In this document: positions 17,552 through 26,069 of the stretch, one piece after another | Layout: each line of letters begins with the position of its first letter | How positions within the stretch are numbered: position 1 is the first letter of the stretch | Origin: Deltaproteobacteria bacterium | Lineage (GTDB): Bacteria > Myxococcota_A > UBA9042 | NCBI GenBank assembly: GCA_020632665.1 | Contig: JACKFC010000004.1 | Location: 62,001-126,000 of the forward strand | Reading direction: 5' to 3' | Length of the DNA: 64,000 nucleotides | Notes under the pieces: model-generated | Seen by the model: only the letters and a program-made list of their open reading frames with translations | What the model was told of the DNA's origin: nothing | The model's database searches: none | Program-made: the position numbers and the translations under genes

Positions 17552-19399
17552 CTAGCCCCAGGCGCGACGGAGCGAGCGCGCGATCTCTTCCAGCTCTTCG
17601 GCGAGCACGCCACAGCTGGGTTGCCGTGCCGCCGGATCGCGCGCCAGCGTGCGCATCACCACTTCGTCCAACGCCGTCGGCACCTCGGGGCGGACCTTGC
17701 GCGGCGCCTTGGGCGTGTCGAGCAGGATCGAGGTCAGCAGTGAGCTGATATCGGGTCCGGAGAAGGGCAGCTTGCCGGTCAACGCTTGGTAGAGCACCAC
17801 GCCGAGCGAGTAGAGGTCGGTCGCGGCGGAGAGCTCGACATGGTCGCGCAGCCGCTCGGGGGCCAAATACGCCGGCGTGCCGAGGACGTGCGCCGCAGAC
17901 GTCATCGTATGCGACATCTCGTCGCTCTTCGCGATGCCGAAGTCCATGATCTTCAAGCGACGACCGTCGGCGAGGACGAAGAGGTTGTGCGGCTTCACGT
18001 CGCGGTGGATGACGCCGGCGCGGTGCGCAGCGTGCAAGCCCTCGGCGGCTTGGATCAGCAACTCGAGCGTCTCGAGCACCTGCAGCTTGTTGCCGCGCTG
18101 GACCAGCATGGCGTTGAGGTCGGCGCCGTCGAGCAGCTCCATCGTGAGGAAGCGACGGCCTTCCCAGACGCCGAATTCGAAGGTCTGCACGATCGCCGCG
18201 TGCTGCAGCCGCCGGCAGATCCGCAGCTCGTGGCGGAAGCGGGTCAGCGAATCCTCGTCGTCCTTGTCGGCCTTGAGCAACTTCAGCGCGATGGTCTCGT
18301 CCAGCTCGCGATCGTGGGCCCGGTAGACGACGGCCATGCCGCCCCGGCCGAGCTCGCCGAGCAGCTCGTAGCGGTCGGCGATCACCTCGCCCTCGGCTAC
18401 AACCGGGACCTCGCTGCTGATCGGGCGTGGCCGCGCGGGCGGGGTCGGAGCCGGCTCCGCGATATTGGCCGGCGGGATCGTCGCGGCGCGCTGCGTCTGC
18501 CGCTTCGACGACTTCGGCACTCCCTCCCGACCGTCGCGCAAGGCGGCACGCAGGCGTCGGGCCTCCGGGCTATTCGGCCCGTGGAAGACGGTGGCTTCCG
18601 GATCGGCGGTCGGCTGGGCGGCACCTGTGCCACGAACCCCATGCTCCGCCTCCACGGCCGGGATCGCGCTGCTGGAGAGCGTCGTGCTGGTCGAGACGGT
18701 CCGCACATTCTTGGCGTTGAAGGAGAGCGTGCTCTTGAACCGCTTGCTCCCTGGCGCGCGCGGCGCTTCGCTCTGCGTCGGTCGGTCGAAGTCGGGCGAA
18801 GGCGTCGGGTCCTGGGCCCAGCCGGCAGAACTCTTCGCCGCCCGCGGGCCCACCGGCGGCGCGATATCGCGGACCGTTGGCTCGTCGTCGGGATCGTAGA
18901 GGTGCTCGGCGGGGCTGGCCGCGGGCAGGCCTGTGCCGGTACGGGTCGGCCCCGACTTCGCCGCCGCGAGGTCGATCATCCCGGTCAGCGCGCTCTTGCG
19001 CACCCACCGCGCCGTCTCCACCGCGTCGCGCAGGTCGTCGGTGCCGAAGGGCTGCTCGAGGAAGACCTCGGCCGCGTTGCCGCCACCGACCGGGCTCCCG
19101 CCGTTGGCGCAGAGGATGATCGCCGGCGTCTTGCCCGCTTGCAGCAGCGGTCGGGCCATTTGCAGGAACGAGAACGCGCCCAGCGGATGGGCCTCGTCGT
19201 CGAGGACGAGCAGGTCGCGCGGCGCCGCGTCGAGGCAAGCAAGGACCGCCTCGCCCTTGGCGAATTCGCGCACCGTATAGCCGAGGCCGCCCAGGACCTC
19301 GCGGATCATCGGCAGCGTCGCGTCGCCCTTGGCGAAGACGATCGCCTGACCATCCGGCATCGCGGGGACGTTCTCGGCGCGGTCGCGCGTGCCGCTCAT
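17552..19399 (-). CDS. Ser/Thr protein kinase with N-terminal receiver-like domain (615 aa)
   Basis: Residues about 15-135 look like a CheY-type receiver: AIVFAKGDATLPMIREVLGGLGY, then DLLVLDDEAHPLGAF at the phospho-acceptor strand and a final PFGTDDLRDAVE helix; the late Lys is not clear. A long Ser/Thr/Pro linker follows (about 140-335). The kinase domain runs from about 343 to the end with GRGGMAVVYRA (Gly loop), ALKLLK (Lys), HRDVKPHN (catalytic loop), MDFGIAK and APERL. All catalytic residues are present, so it should be active. There is no transmembrane segment, so it is cytosolic. It is 113 bases downstream of the ParB/SerK-like gene. Start ATG at 19399 with GGAG upstream. Confidence 0.88.
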   Translation of the reverse strand: MSGTRDRAENVPAMPDGQAIVFAKGDATLPMIREVLGGLGYTVREFAKGEAVLACLDAAPRDLLVLDDEAHPLGAFSFLQMARPLLQAGKTPAIILCANGGSPVGGGNAAEVFLEQPFGTDDLRDAVETARWVRKSALTGMIDLAAAKSGPTRTGTGLPAASPAEHLYDPDDEPTVRDIAPPVGPRAAKSSAGWAQDPTPSPDFDRPTQSEAPRAPGSKRFKSTLSFNAKNVRTVSTSTTLSSSAIPAVEAEHGVRGTGAAQPTADPEATVFHGPNSPEARRLRAALRDGREGVPKSSKRQTQRAATIPPANIAEPAPTPPARPRPISSEVPVVAEGEVIADRYELLGELGRGGMAVVYRAHDRELDETIALKLLKADKDDEDSLTRFRHELRICRRLQHAAIVQTFEFGVWEGRRFLTMELLDGADLNAMLVQRGNKLQVLETLELLIQAAEGLHAAHRAGVIHRDVKPHNLFVLADGRRLKIMDFGIAKSDEMSHTMTSAAHVLGTPAYLAPERLRDHVELSAATDLYSLGVVLYQALTGKLPFSGPDISSLLTSILLDTPKAPRKVRPEVPTALDEVVMRTLARDPAARQPSCGVLAEELEEIARSLRRAWG

Positions 19400-19512
19400 C
19401 GCTTTCGTGCTCCGGGAGGGGGATGGGGCTGTGCCCGTCGGGAGGAGTCTGCCAGCGTGCGAACGGCTTGGAAAGCGCGCCACGGGGCCGTGATTCCCGC
19501 GCCGCAGCGGCT

Positions 19513-20364
19513 TCAGTCGCCGAAGACGTAGACTGGCTCGGGGTAATAGCGAACCCGGTTGTTCTCCCAGCACCAGGTCAGGTGGTCTTGCAGGAGCTGA
19601 TTCTTGGTCGGCAGGTCGAGCGCGGCCTTGAGCACCGTCAGCTGGAAGTCGACCCGCAGCGGCCGCTCCGGCACCAGGAAGCGGGTTGATTTGCGCGGGA
19701 AGAGCTTGCCGGCCAGCGTCCGCTCGAGCACCTCCTGCTTCGAGAAGCGTGGCCGCAAGAAGAGCGCTTCGCTGGGCTGGGCGTGGAAATCTTCCAGCGA
19801 GCGCGACGATGGCGTGTAGACCGCGCGCACGCCGGCCGCGTCCATGCCGTCCTCGACCGCGCGCAGGGCGCGAATGATCGATTCCAGCGCCGGTTCGCCG
19901 GTGCGCGGCTCCGCGCGTAGCCCGAGCACGGCGCCGTCGTGGGTCGAGATGGCCATCGCCAGGTCGCGGCCGTAAACGCGGGCCCGGGCCTCGGCCTCGC
20001 TGCCGACGGTGACCAGCTCCGCGTCGGCACCGGCCGCCGTGAGGGCACCGCGCACCTCCAGGGGATCGAGCAGCACCGCGTCCCAGCTCTCCAATCGGAC
20101 CTCTTCGGACCAATAATCCGAGACGTAGATCAGGATATCGGGCGAGCCCAGGGCCCGCATCGACTGCACCCGGTGCATGCCGTCGAGCACGACGTAGCGC
20201 GCCGCGCCGTCGACTTCGGCCTCGGCGACCACGATCGGGTTCTTCATCATGCCGTCGTGGCGGACGAAATCGGCGATCCGCTCGACCCAGCGTTCGACGA
20301 CGCCCTCGTGGACGTAGACGTCGTCGAGCGAGACCACCTTCAGGCGCTGAAAGACGTCGAGCAT
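19513..20364 (-). CDS. ParB/sulfiredoxin-fold protein, SbnI/SerK-like (possible free-serine kinase), 283 aa
   Basis: The N-terminal 90 residues have the ParB/Srx pattern: KVVSLDDVYVHEGV, then MKNPIVVAE and YVVLDGMHRVQSMRALG. The DGxHR box is the nucleotide-binding signature shared by ParB, sulfiredoxin and the serine kinases SbnI/SerK. The length and the C-terminal part (KSTRFLVPERPLRV ... YYPEPVYVFGD) fit the SbnI/SerK type better than chromosomal ParB, since there is no helix-turn-helix. Known members phosphorylate free L-serine, using ADP or ATP. The ATG at 20364 has a strong GGGAGGGG upstream. It sits 18 bases after hemN. The exact substrate is inference. Confidence 0.62.
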   Translation of the reverse strand: MLDVFQRLKVVSLDDVYVHEGVVERWVERIADFVRHDGMMKNPIVVAEAEVDGAARYVVLDGMHRVQSMRALGSPDILIYVSDYWSEEVRLESWDAVLLDPLEVRGALTAAGADAELVTVGSEAEARARVYGRDLAMAISTHDGAVLGLRAEPRTGEPALESIIRALRAVEDGMDAAGVRAVYTPSSRSLEDFHAQPSEALFLRPRFSKQEVLERTLAGKLFPRKSTRFLVPERPLRVDFQLTVLKAALDLPTKNQLLQDHLTWCWENNRVRYYPEPVYVFGD

Positions 20365-20382
20365 GGCCCCTCCCGTTCGGCT

Positions 20383-21765
20383 TCAGACCGTTCGGGAGTA
20401 GCGTGCACCAGCCGCGCCGAGATGGCGATCGAAGGCCGCGGCGATATTGCGGGCGACCAGCCAGCCCTCACCGGCGACCCGCACGCTCTGCTCGTCGTCG
20501 ATGCAGAGCCCCGCCTCGACCAGGGGCCGCAGGGTGGCCCGCGCGGCGTCGAAGTCGGCGTCGAAGTCGCGGTCGAAGCGGTCGCGGTAGGCGGCCTTGT
20601 CGGCCGCGAGGTCGCACATCAGGCGCATGATCACCCAGCCGCGGCGGGCGTCCTCGGGCTCGCGCAACAGGCCGCGCTCCCAGCTGACGCGGCCGGCGTG
20701 GACGGCTTCACGCCAGGTGCGGACCTCGCGTGCGTTGGCGGTGAACGTCTCGCCGACGCCGCCGATGGCCGAGACGCCGATGCCGAGCAGGTCGACCTCG
20801 GCGCGGTCGCTGTAGCCCATGAAGTTGCGCCCGAGCCGGCCTTGCTCCGCCGCGACGGCGAGGCTGTCGGTGGGCAGGGCGTAGTGGTCGAGGCCGACGG
20901 CGACGTAGCCCGACTCGAGCAGGGCCTCGCGGGCGGCGAGCATCAGGCCGAGTCGCGCCTGGTCGTCCGGCAGGCCGAAGCGCTCCATGCCGCGTTGGTG
21001 CGTGCGCATCCACGGCACGTGCGCGTAGCCGAAGACGGCGAATCGCGTCGCGCCCAGGCCGACCGCCTGCCGCACGGTGCGCCGGATCGAAGCCTCGGTC
21101 TGCCGCGGCAGCCCGTACATCAGGTCGAAGTTCAGCGGCATCCCGGCGAACGCCGCGGCCACGGCCTCGACCTGGGCGGCGGTCTGCGGGCGGCCGATCG
21201 CGGCGAGCACGTCGGGGTCGAGGTCCTGTACGCCGAGGCTGATCCGCCCAAAGCCGAGCGCGCGCACGAACGCGGCTTCCGTGGCGTCGATCGAGCGGGG
21301 ATCGATCTCGATCGACCACTCGCAATCCTCGCTCGGCTGCAAACGCGCGCGCAGCCCTTGCACCAAGCGCTCCAGGTCTGGCCGCGCCAGCCACGTCGGC
21401 GTGCCGCCACCGAGCGCCACGACCTCGAGCTGCCGATGCAGATCCGTGTGCCGGCCAAGGACGTCGAGCTCGGCGAGTAGGTCGTCGACGTAGGTCTCGC
21501 CGAGGGCGCGGTCGCGGGCGATCTGCACGTGGCAGCCGCAGTAGAGGCAACGCCGCTCGCAATAGGGGACGTGGGCGTAGACGCCGAGCGGGCCGTCGGC
21601 TTTGGCCCAGGCGGCATGGATCGCCTCCCACGGCGCGTCCTCGCGGAAGTGCGGCGCCGTCGGGTAGCTCGTGTAGCGCGGCGCGGTCGTGGCGAAGCGG
21701 GCGACGATGTCCCGGGCGGGGGCCCAGTGGTCGACCTCGGGCAAGGGCGGGTGCGAAAGCGGCAT
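20383..21765 (-). CDS. hemN: Oxygen-independent coproporphyrinogen III oxidase (radical SAM)
   Basis: A cytoplasmic radical-SAM enzyme of 460 residues that decarboxylates coproporphyrinogen III to protoporphyrinogen IX without oxygen. YTSYPTAPHF near the N-terminus is the HemN signature. The iron-sulfur motif is CERRCLYCGC with Cys69, Cys73, Cys76 plus Cys78, as in true HemN and unlike HemW. GGGTPTWL, IEIDPRS and SLGVQDLD follow in the usual order, and the C-terminal HemN domain is complete. The start ATG at 21765 is chosen because AGGAG lies eight bases upstream; longer frames are possible but unsupported. It heads a minus-strand set with the SerK-like and kinase genes. Confidence 0.95.
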   Translation of the reverse strand: MPLSHPPLPEVDHWAPARDIVARFATTAPRYTSYPTAPHFREDAPWEAIHAAWAKADGPLGVYAHVPYCERRCLYCGCHVQIARDRALGETYVDDLLAELDVLGRHTDLHRQLEVVALGGGTPTWLARPDLERLVQGLRARLQPSEDCEWSIEIDPRSIDATEAAFVRALGFGRISLGVQDLDPDVLAAIGRPQTAAQVEAVAAAFAGMPLNFDLMYGLPRQTEASIRRTVRQAVGLGATRFAVFGYAHVPWMRTHQRGMERFGLPDDQARLGLMLAAREALLESGYVAVGLDHYALPTDSLAVAAEQGRLGRNFMGYSDRAEVDLLGIGVSAIGGVGETFTANAREVRTWREAVHAGRVSWERGLLREPEDARRGWVIMRLMCDLAADKAAYRDRFDRDFDADFDAARATLRPLVEAGLCIDDEQSVRVAGEGWLVARNIAAAFDRHLGAAGARYSRTV

Positions 21766-21800
21766 GAGCGGATCTCCTCGCGCCGAGGGGCGCGCCGCTG

Positions 21801-21828
21801 AAGCTAGGCGCCAGGCCCTTGGCGACAA
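21801..21828 (-). promoter_or_regulatory. Possible hemN promoter
   Basis: On the minus strand TTGTCG and TAGCTT are spaced by 16 bases, about 36 bases upstream of the hemN ATG. Matches to the sigma-70 boxes are partial, and high-GC promoters are hard to call by eye. Confidence 0.22.
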
Positions 21829-21941
21829 GGCCTGCGTCGCCGACGCGAGCGCAGTGGTCGGCCCAGCGCTTGCCAGCCGGCCGCGCACTCGCCACCCTCC
21901 GCGCGCACCGACCGCCGCCGCGTCGGGGCGCAGGAGGAGTC

Positions 21942-23372
21942 ATGGCCGCGACGCACGATCCCTTTCCGACGCTCCGCATCCGCCGCGACGGGCTGCAGCC
22001 GCGCGGCGTCTATGCCGTCAACCAGGCCCGCTACCTCGCCCCCGATCCCGCCGCCGTTGCGCGCCTGCAGGCCGCGTTGGTCGCCGGGCAGGCCGGCGTC
22101 GTCGCCCACTTCTACATGGACCCCGAGCTGCAGGGCGTGCTCGCTGCGTGCGATTGGCCGCATATCCACGTCTCGGACTCGCTGGTCATGGCCGACCGCG
22201 CCGTCGAGATGGTGCGCGCCGGTGCCAAGCGCGTGGCCGTGCTCGGCGTCGACTTCATGAGCGAGAACGTCCGCGCCATGCTCGACGCCGCCGGCCTGCA
22301 GGACGTGCCGGTGCATCGGGTCGCGACCGACCCGATCGGCTGCTCGCTGGCCGAGGCTGCCGACGCGCTGGCCTATGGCGCCTACCTGCAGCAGGCAGCC
22401 GCCACGCCGCGGGCGCTGCACGTCGTCTACATCAACACCAGCCTGCTCGCGAAGGCGCGCGCGTCGGCCTTGGTGCCGACCATCACCTGCACCTCCAGCA
22501 ACGTCGTGCGGACGGTCTTGCAGACCTTCGCTCAGGTCGAAGGCGCCCACGTCTTCTTCGGTCCGGATACCTATATGGGCCGCAACCTGCGGACGCTCTT
22601 CGAGGGCGCGGTGGCCTTGGGTGACGAGGCGTGCCGTGCGCTGCACCCGGCGCACGACGCCGCCAGCGTCCGCGACGCGCTGACCCGGCTGCACCACTTC
22701 GAGCAGGGCGCCTGCGTGGTCCACCACCTCTTCGGCGCCGAGGTCGTGCGGCGGGTTCGGGCCGAGCATCCCGACGCCCTCTACTCGGCCCACCTCGAGG
22801 TGCCGGGCGAGATGTTCGCGCTGGCGGCAGATGCGGCACGGCAGGGTCGCGGCGTGGTCGGTTCGACCTCGAATATCCTCCACTTCATCGAGGCGCAGGT
22901 GGCCGCGCGCGCCGCCGACGCACGTGACGGGGAGGTGCTCGAGGTCGTGCTCGGCACCGAGGCCGGCATGATCACGCCCATCGTGCGCAGCGTGCAGGCG
23001 ATGTTGGCGCGGGCCGGCAGCGGGCTCGCGGTCGACGTGATCTTCCCGGTCGCTGCTGACGCGGTCGCCGTCACCGACGATGACGAGCTCGGGATCGTGC
23101 CTGGCGTCCTCGGCGGCGAGGGCTGCTCGACCGCTGGCGGCTGCGCGACCTGCCCGTACATGAAGATGAATACGCTGCAGGGCCTGTGCGAGGTCCTGGA
23201 AACCGACGACGAGGCCGGGGCGCTCGACGCGTTCCGACCACGCACCTACGCGCAGAGCATCGTGGGGCGCACGGTCGCCGCCGTCGGCAGCGAGCCCATC
23301 TTGGCGATGCGCGCGTTCTCGCGCGACGGCGCGCTGCCCGACGCGCTGGTCGCGCGAATCGTCGGCGGCTGA
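21942..23372 (+). CDS. nadA: Quinolinate synthase
   Basis: A 476-residue iron-sulfur enzyme of NAD biosynthesis that condenses iminoaspartate with dihydroxyacetone phosphate. The three cluster cysteines are visible in conserved contexts: ITCTSSNVV, FEQGACVVHH and GGCATCPYMKMNTL. Substrate motifs AHFYMDPELQ, HVSDSLVMADRA, FFGPDTYMGRNL and HLEVPGEMF also match. The protein is longer than E. coli NadA (347), resembling the extended form of plants and some bacteria, with an N-terminal extension and an insert. The start ATG at 21942 has an AGGAGGAG three bases upstream. It is divergent from hemN across 176 bases. No nadB or nadC lies in the window. Confidence 0.93.
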   Translation: MAATHDPFPTLRIRRDGLQPRGVYAVNQARYLAPDPAAVARLQAALVAGQAGVVAHFYMDPELQGVLAACDWPHIHVSDSLVMADRAVEMVRAGAKRVAVLGVDFMSENVRAMLDAAGLQDVPVHRVATDPIGCSLAEAADALAYGAYLQQAAATPRALHVVYINTSLLAKARASALVPTITCTSSNVVRTVLQTFAQVEGAHVFFGPDTYMGRNLRTLFEGAVALGDEACRALHPAHDAASVRDALTRLHHFEQGACVVHHLFGAEVVRRVRAEHPDALYSAHLEVPGEMFALAADAARQGRGVVGSTSNILHFIEAQVAARAADARDGEVLEVVLGTEAGMITPIVRSVQAMLARAGSGLAVDVIFPVAADAVAVTDDDELGIVPGVLGGEGCSTAGGCATCPYMKMNTLQGLCEVLETDDEAGALDAFRPRTYAQSIVGRTVAAVGSEPILAMRAFSRDGALPDALVARIVGG

Positions 23373-23521
23373 CGAGGTAGTCCAAGGCGCCGATTTCGAC
23401 CGCGTCCGCGTCGAGTCCCGACACTCGTCTTCCCCGCCCGACTGGTCGATACTCCAGCGCTGCGGCCAGCGGGAGCACGGCCCGGTGGACTTGGCTGTGG
23501 CCACTGACCGACGAGGTCGAC

Positions 23522-25786
23522 ATGCATCGAGCGCGCCCTACGGGGCGAACAGGTCGGGAGAGTGCCCGTCAGGTCGCGGCCGTCGCCTGCTGGCTGATGC
23601 TGTTGGTGCCGTGCACGGCGACCGCGGCCCGTGGTTCGGAACCTGTCGGTCAACCGCAGATATTGCCCGACCAGGAATCCAAGGTGATGGCTCTTGCCGC
23701 GCCCTGGACGGACGAGGCCGAAGTCCTGCCTGGCGTCCGTTTCTCGGGAGCGCGAATCGACCGTGCCGTGGTCTGCTACCTCGTCGACGGCAAGCGTCGA
23801 CTCGAGGCATGCATGTTCCCTCCTGGCGCTTCCGATGTGCCGGACGCGGTTGCCCGACGCCTGCTCACCGCAGGCGTCGTGCTGGTGCTGGCGACGCCGA
23901 AGCGACCGACCGATGCTGAACTGGCATTGTTCACGCAGCTCGCCGACAACATCGCCCGCAACGCCGAGGCTGCGGGGTTGGCATCATTGTGGCAGACAGC
24001 CGCACCTCCGGAGATGGCAGCCCCGGCGTGGCGTCGAGCGGGCAACCGGCTTGCCGACCCGGTGCCGTGGCTGTTGCTGGCGATCGGTTGGCTGCTCTGG
24101 GCGAGCCGAATCGCCATCGCCGACCTCCCGGGACGAGGCTGGCCGTGGTGGGCGCTGGTCCTCGGATTCTCGGCGTGGACGCGCCTGACGCTGTCGGTGC
24201 AGGCGCCGATGACCGCGTGGTCTTGGCATCGGGTGACCACCATCGGCCTGCAGCTCTGGGAGTCACCGTCGGTGCAAGAGGTGCTCGAACTGCTGGACCA
24301 GCGCCTGCTGACGTATGACGACCTACAGGCGATTGGCTCCCGAACCCTGTCGATCCTCACACCGCTGGCTTTGATGGGTCATGCTCGCAAGCTCTTCCAG
24401 GACTCGCGCGCGGCGGTGGTGGCGGCGCTGCTGCTCGCGGCGAGCCCGCACGCGATTCGATTCTCCGCCTCGGATACGCAGTTCAACGTTTCGATGTTCT
24501 GGTCATCCCTGACATTCTTCTGGGTCTACGCGGCTCTGGACGCGCGCGGCACGATCCGTAGAGCGGTCCATGCGCTTGGGATGCTGCCGCTGCTCGCGAT
24601 GGCGCTGACGGCGCGTCCGCTCAATATCGTCTTCGGTCCGCTCATGCTGACCGCGCTGTGGATTGCCACGAGCCGAGATCGCAGGCGCTGGCGGCTGATG
24701 CTCGCCGCCGAGGTGAGCTTGGCCACCGCTTGGGCGGTCTACGCTTTCTTCGCCGAACAGAGCGCCGCAATCGCGGCATTGGGCGACGAGTCTGGCGTCC
24801 TTTCGGTCCTCCGCATCTTCTTCAGCCTCGCGTACAACCCTTTGACCTTCTGGCGCTTGACGCCGCCAGCATGGCTGCTGCTGATCGGTCTTGGCGCTGC
24901 TGCGCTGATCCGCGGCACGTGGCCGACGCTGCCGGGCGCGATCAGCACGCGGCGCGGCGCCTGGCTCGTGGCGTGGATGCTCGGCTACATCCTTCTGCAC
25001 GGCGTGGTCTGCGCTCACGAGCCGCTCAACCACGCGCGCTACCAACTCCACTCTCTGCCGGCGATGGCACTCCTTGCCGGGGTGGGTCTGCTCGCTTGGT
25101 GGCGGGCGTGGCACGAGGGGGCGGGCTGGCAACGATTGACGGTGGCTTCGACGACGGCGCTCTGCCTGCTCGCGCCGTGGCTCCATGCGGCGGCCATCGG
25201 CGATGTCGCGTTCCTGACCATGCAGGAGCACGCTTTTCTCCGGCGATTGCATCCAGGAATGGACGCGAACGGCGGCGTCCCCGCAGGCTGCACGGTTCTG
25301 CAAGTGTTGCGGCCTGCAGCCGGCGAGCGATTCAGCAAGATCGAACGCAGTGGCAGACTCGCGATGCACGGGGCGACCAGCAACCATGTCTGGGAGACCG
25401 TCGACGTGCAGAGTTGGCCTGAGCAAGAGGCTGGCGGGAAGAGCGCGGTGCTCGCCAACATCGCATCGTCGCTGGCGACGCCGAGTGCGGCGACAATGCC
25501 GTCGAATCGCCAGTTCGGGCGGCTCTCCGAGCGTGGCCGCGCTCTGCTCGCAGACCCACCGGAATGCCTCGCCTTCTACGAGGGACCCGAGTGTGCGCTG
25601 GAGCCGCGCAGCGCCGAACGCCACCCGGCCTGCGTCGAGATCTTGGACTCGGGCCAATGGCAGGTGGTGGCTGAGGAGCGGCACGTCACGCGCACCTACG
25701 ATCTGGCGGCGGTCGCTCACCTGCGCGCCGACGGCGATCCGCTCGAGCTGCGAATGTGGCGCCGCGTCGGCCCACCGCGGCGCTGA
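23522..25786 (+). CDS. Polytopic membrane protein, possible GT-C (ArnT/GT39-like) glycosyltransferase (754 aa)
   Basis: A signal/anchor at about 18-36 is followed by a periplasmic region to about 175 and then about ten hydrophobic segments (for example WLLLAIGWLLWASRIAIA, ALLLAASPHAIRFSA, MLGYILLHGVVC, WLLLIGLGAAALI). A soluble C-terminal domain of about 180 residues with several Cys and Trp comes last. The layout and segments such as DTQFNVSMFWSSLTFFWVYAAL resemble GT-C transferases that use lipid-linked sugars, but the catalytic acidic pair could not be placed with confidence. Codon third positions look less GC-biased than in neighbouring genes. Start ATG at 23522 with GAGG upstream. It lies directly left of the RAYT island, so transfer is possible. 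Confidence 0.5.
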   Translation: MHRARPTGRTGRESARQVAAVACWLMLLVPCTATAARGSEPVGQPQILPDQESKVMALAAPWTDEAEVLPGVRFSGARIDRAVVCYLVDGKRRLEACMFPPGASDVPDAVARRLLTAGVVLVLATPKRPTDAELALFTQLADNIARNAEAAGLASLWQTAAPPEMAAPAWRRAGNRLADPVPWLLLAIGWLLWASRIAIADLPGRGWPWWALVLGFSAWTRLTLSVQAPMTAWSWHRVTTIGLQLWESPSVQEVLELLDQRLLTYDDLQAIGSRTLSILTPLALMGHARKLFQDSRAAVVAALLLAASPHAIRFSASDTQFNVSMFWSSLTFFWVYAALDARGTIRRAVHALGMLPLLAMALTARPLNIVFGPLMLTALWIATSRDRRRWRLMLAAEVSLATAWAVYAFFAEQSAAIAALGDESGVLSVLRIFFSLAYNPLTFWRLTPPAWLLLIGLGAAALIRGTWPTLPGAISTRRGAWLVAWMLGYILLHGVVCAHEPLNHARYQLHSLPAMALLAGVGLLAWWRAWHEGAGWQRLTVASTTALCLLAPWLHAAAIGDVAFLTMQEHAFLRRLHPGMDANGGVPAGCTVLQVLRPAAGERFSKIERSGRLAMHGATSNHVWETVDVQSWPEQEAGGKSAVLANIASSLATPSAATMPSNRQFGRLSERGRALLADPPECLAFYEGPECALEPRSAERHPACVEILDSGQWQVVAEERHVTRTYDLAAVAHLRADGDPLELRMWRRVGPPRR

Positions 25787-25808
25787 GTTCGCGTCGGTGC
25801 GCCGATCC

Positions 25809-25965
25809 GAGGATCGAGGTGCCCGAGGATCGAGGTGCCGGGCGATTCGACGAGGATCGAGGGGATCTAGCGATCGGCGATCGAGGTGCGAGGTGCGATC
25901 GAGGTTCGATCGAGGTGCCGGGCGATTCGACAGGATCGAGGTGCCGGGCGATTCGACGAATCGGC
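25809..25965. repeat. Left REP-like cluster (GATCGAGG / AGGTGCCGGGCGATTCGAC)
   Basis: About six to seven copies of GATCGAGG lie within 157 bases. Three extend to the identical 19-mer AGGTGCCGGGCGATTCGAC at 25833-25851, 25913-25931 and 25939-25957. A small palindrome, GATCGAGGTTCGATC, lies at 25897-25911. The rest of the 25787-26069 gap has no convincing gene. Confidence 0.85.
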
Positions 25966-26045
25966 GCGCTCCGAGCCGCCAGCGAGCGGCGACGTATTTC
26001 GCGCCAACTCGAGATTACTCCCTGGTACCGAGCGGTCCATCCCGG

Positions 26046-26058
26046 CCCGCTCCCACCA
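26046..26058 (+). repeat. Inner inverted repeat, left arm
   Basis: CCCGCTCCCACCA is the perfect reverse complement of 27047-27059. It lies 11 bases before the RAYT start codon, so the ribosome binding site (AGGAG at 26058-26062) abuts it. Confidence 0.8.
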
Positions 26059-26069
26059 GGAGAATCATC

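Noticed and set aside
19513..20364. Chromosome-partition ParB
   Set aside because: No helix-turn-helix or C-terminal dimer domain, no ParA neighbour, and the size fits SbnI/SerK proteins.
23373..23521. Terminator after nadA
   Set aside because: Short GC-rich inverted pieces only; no strong stem with a T-tract.
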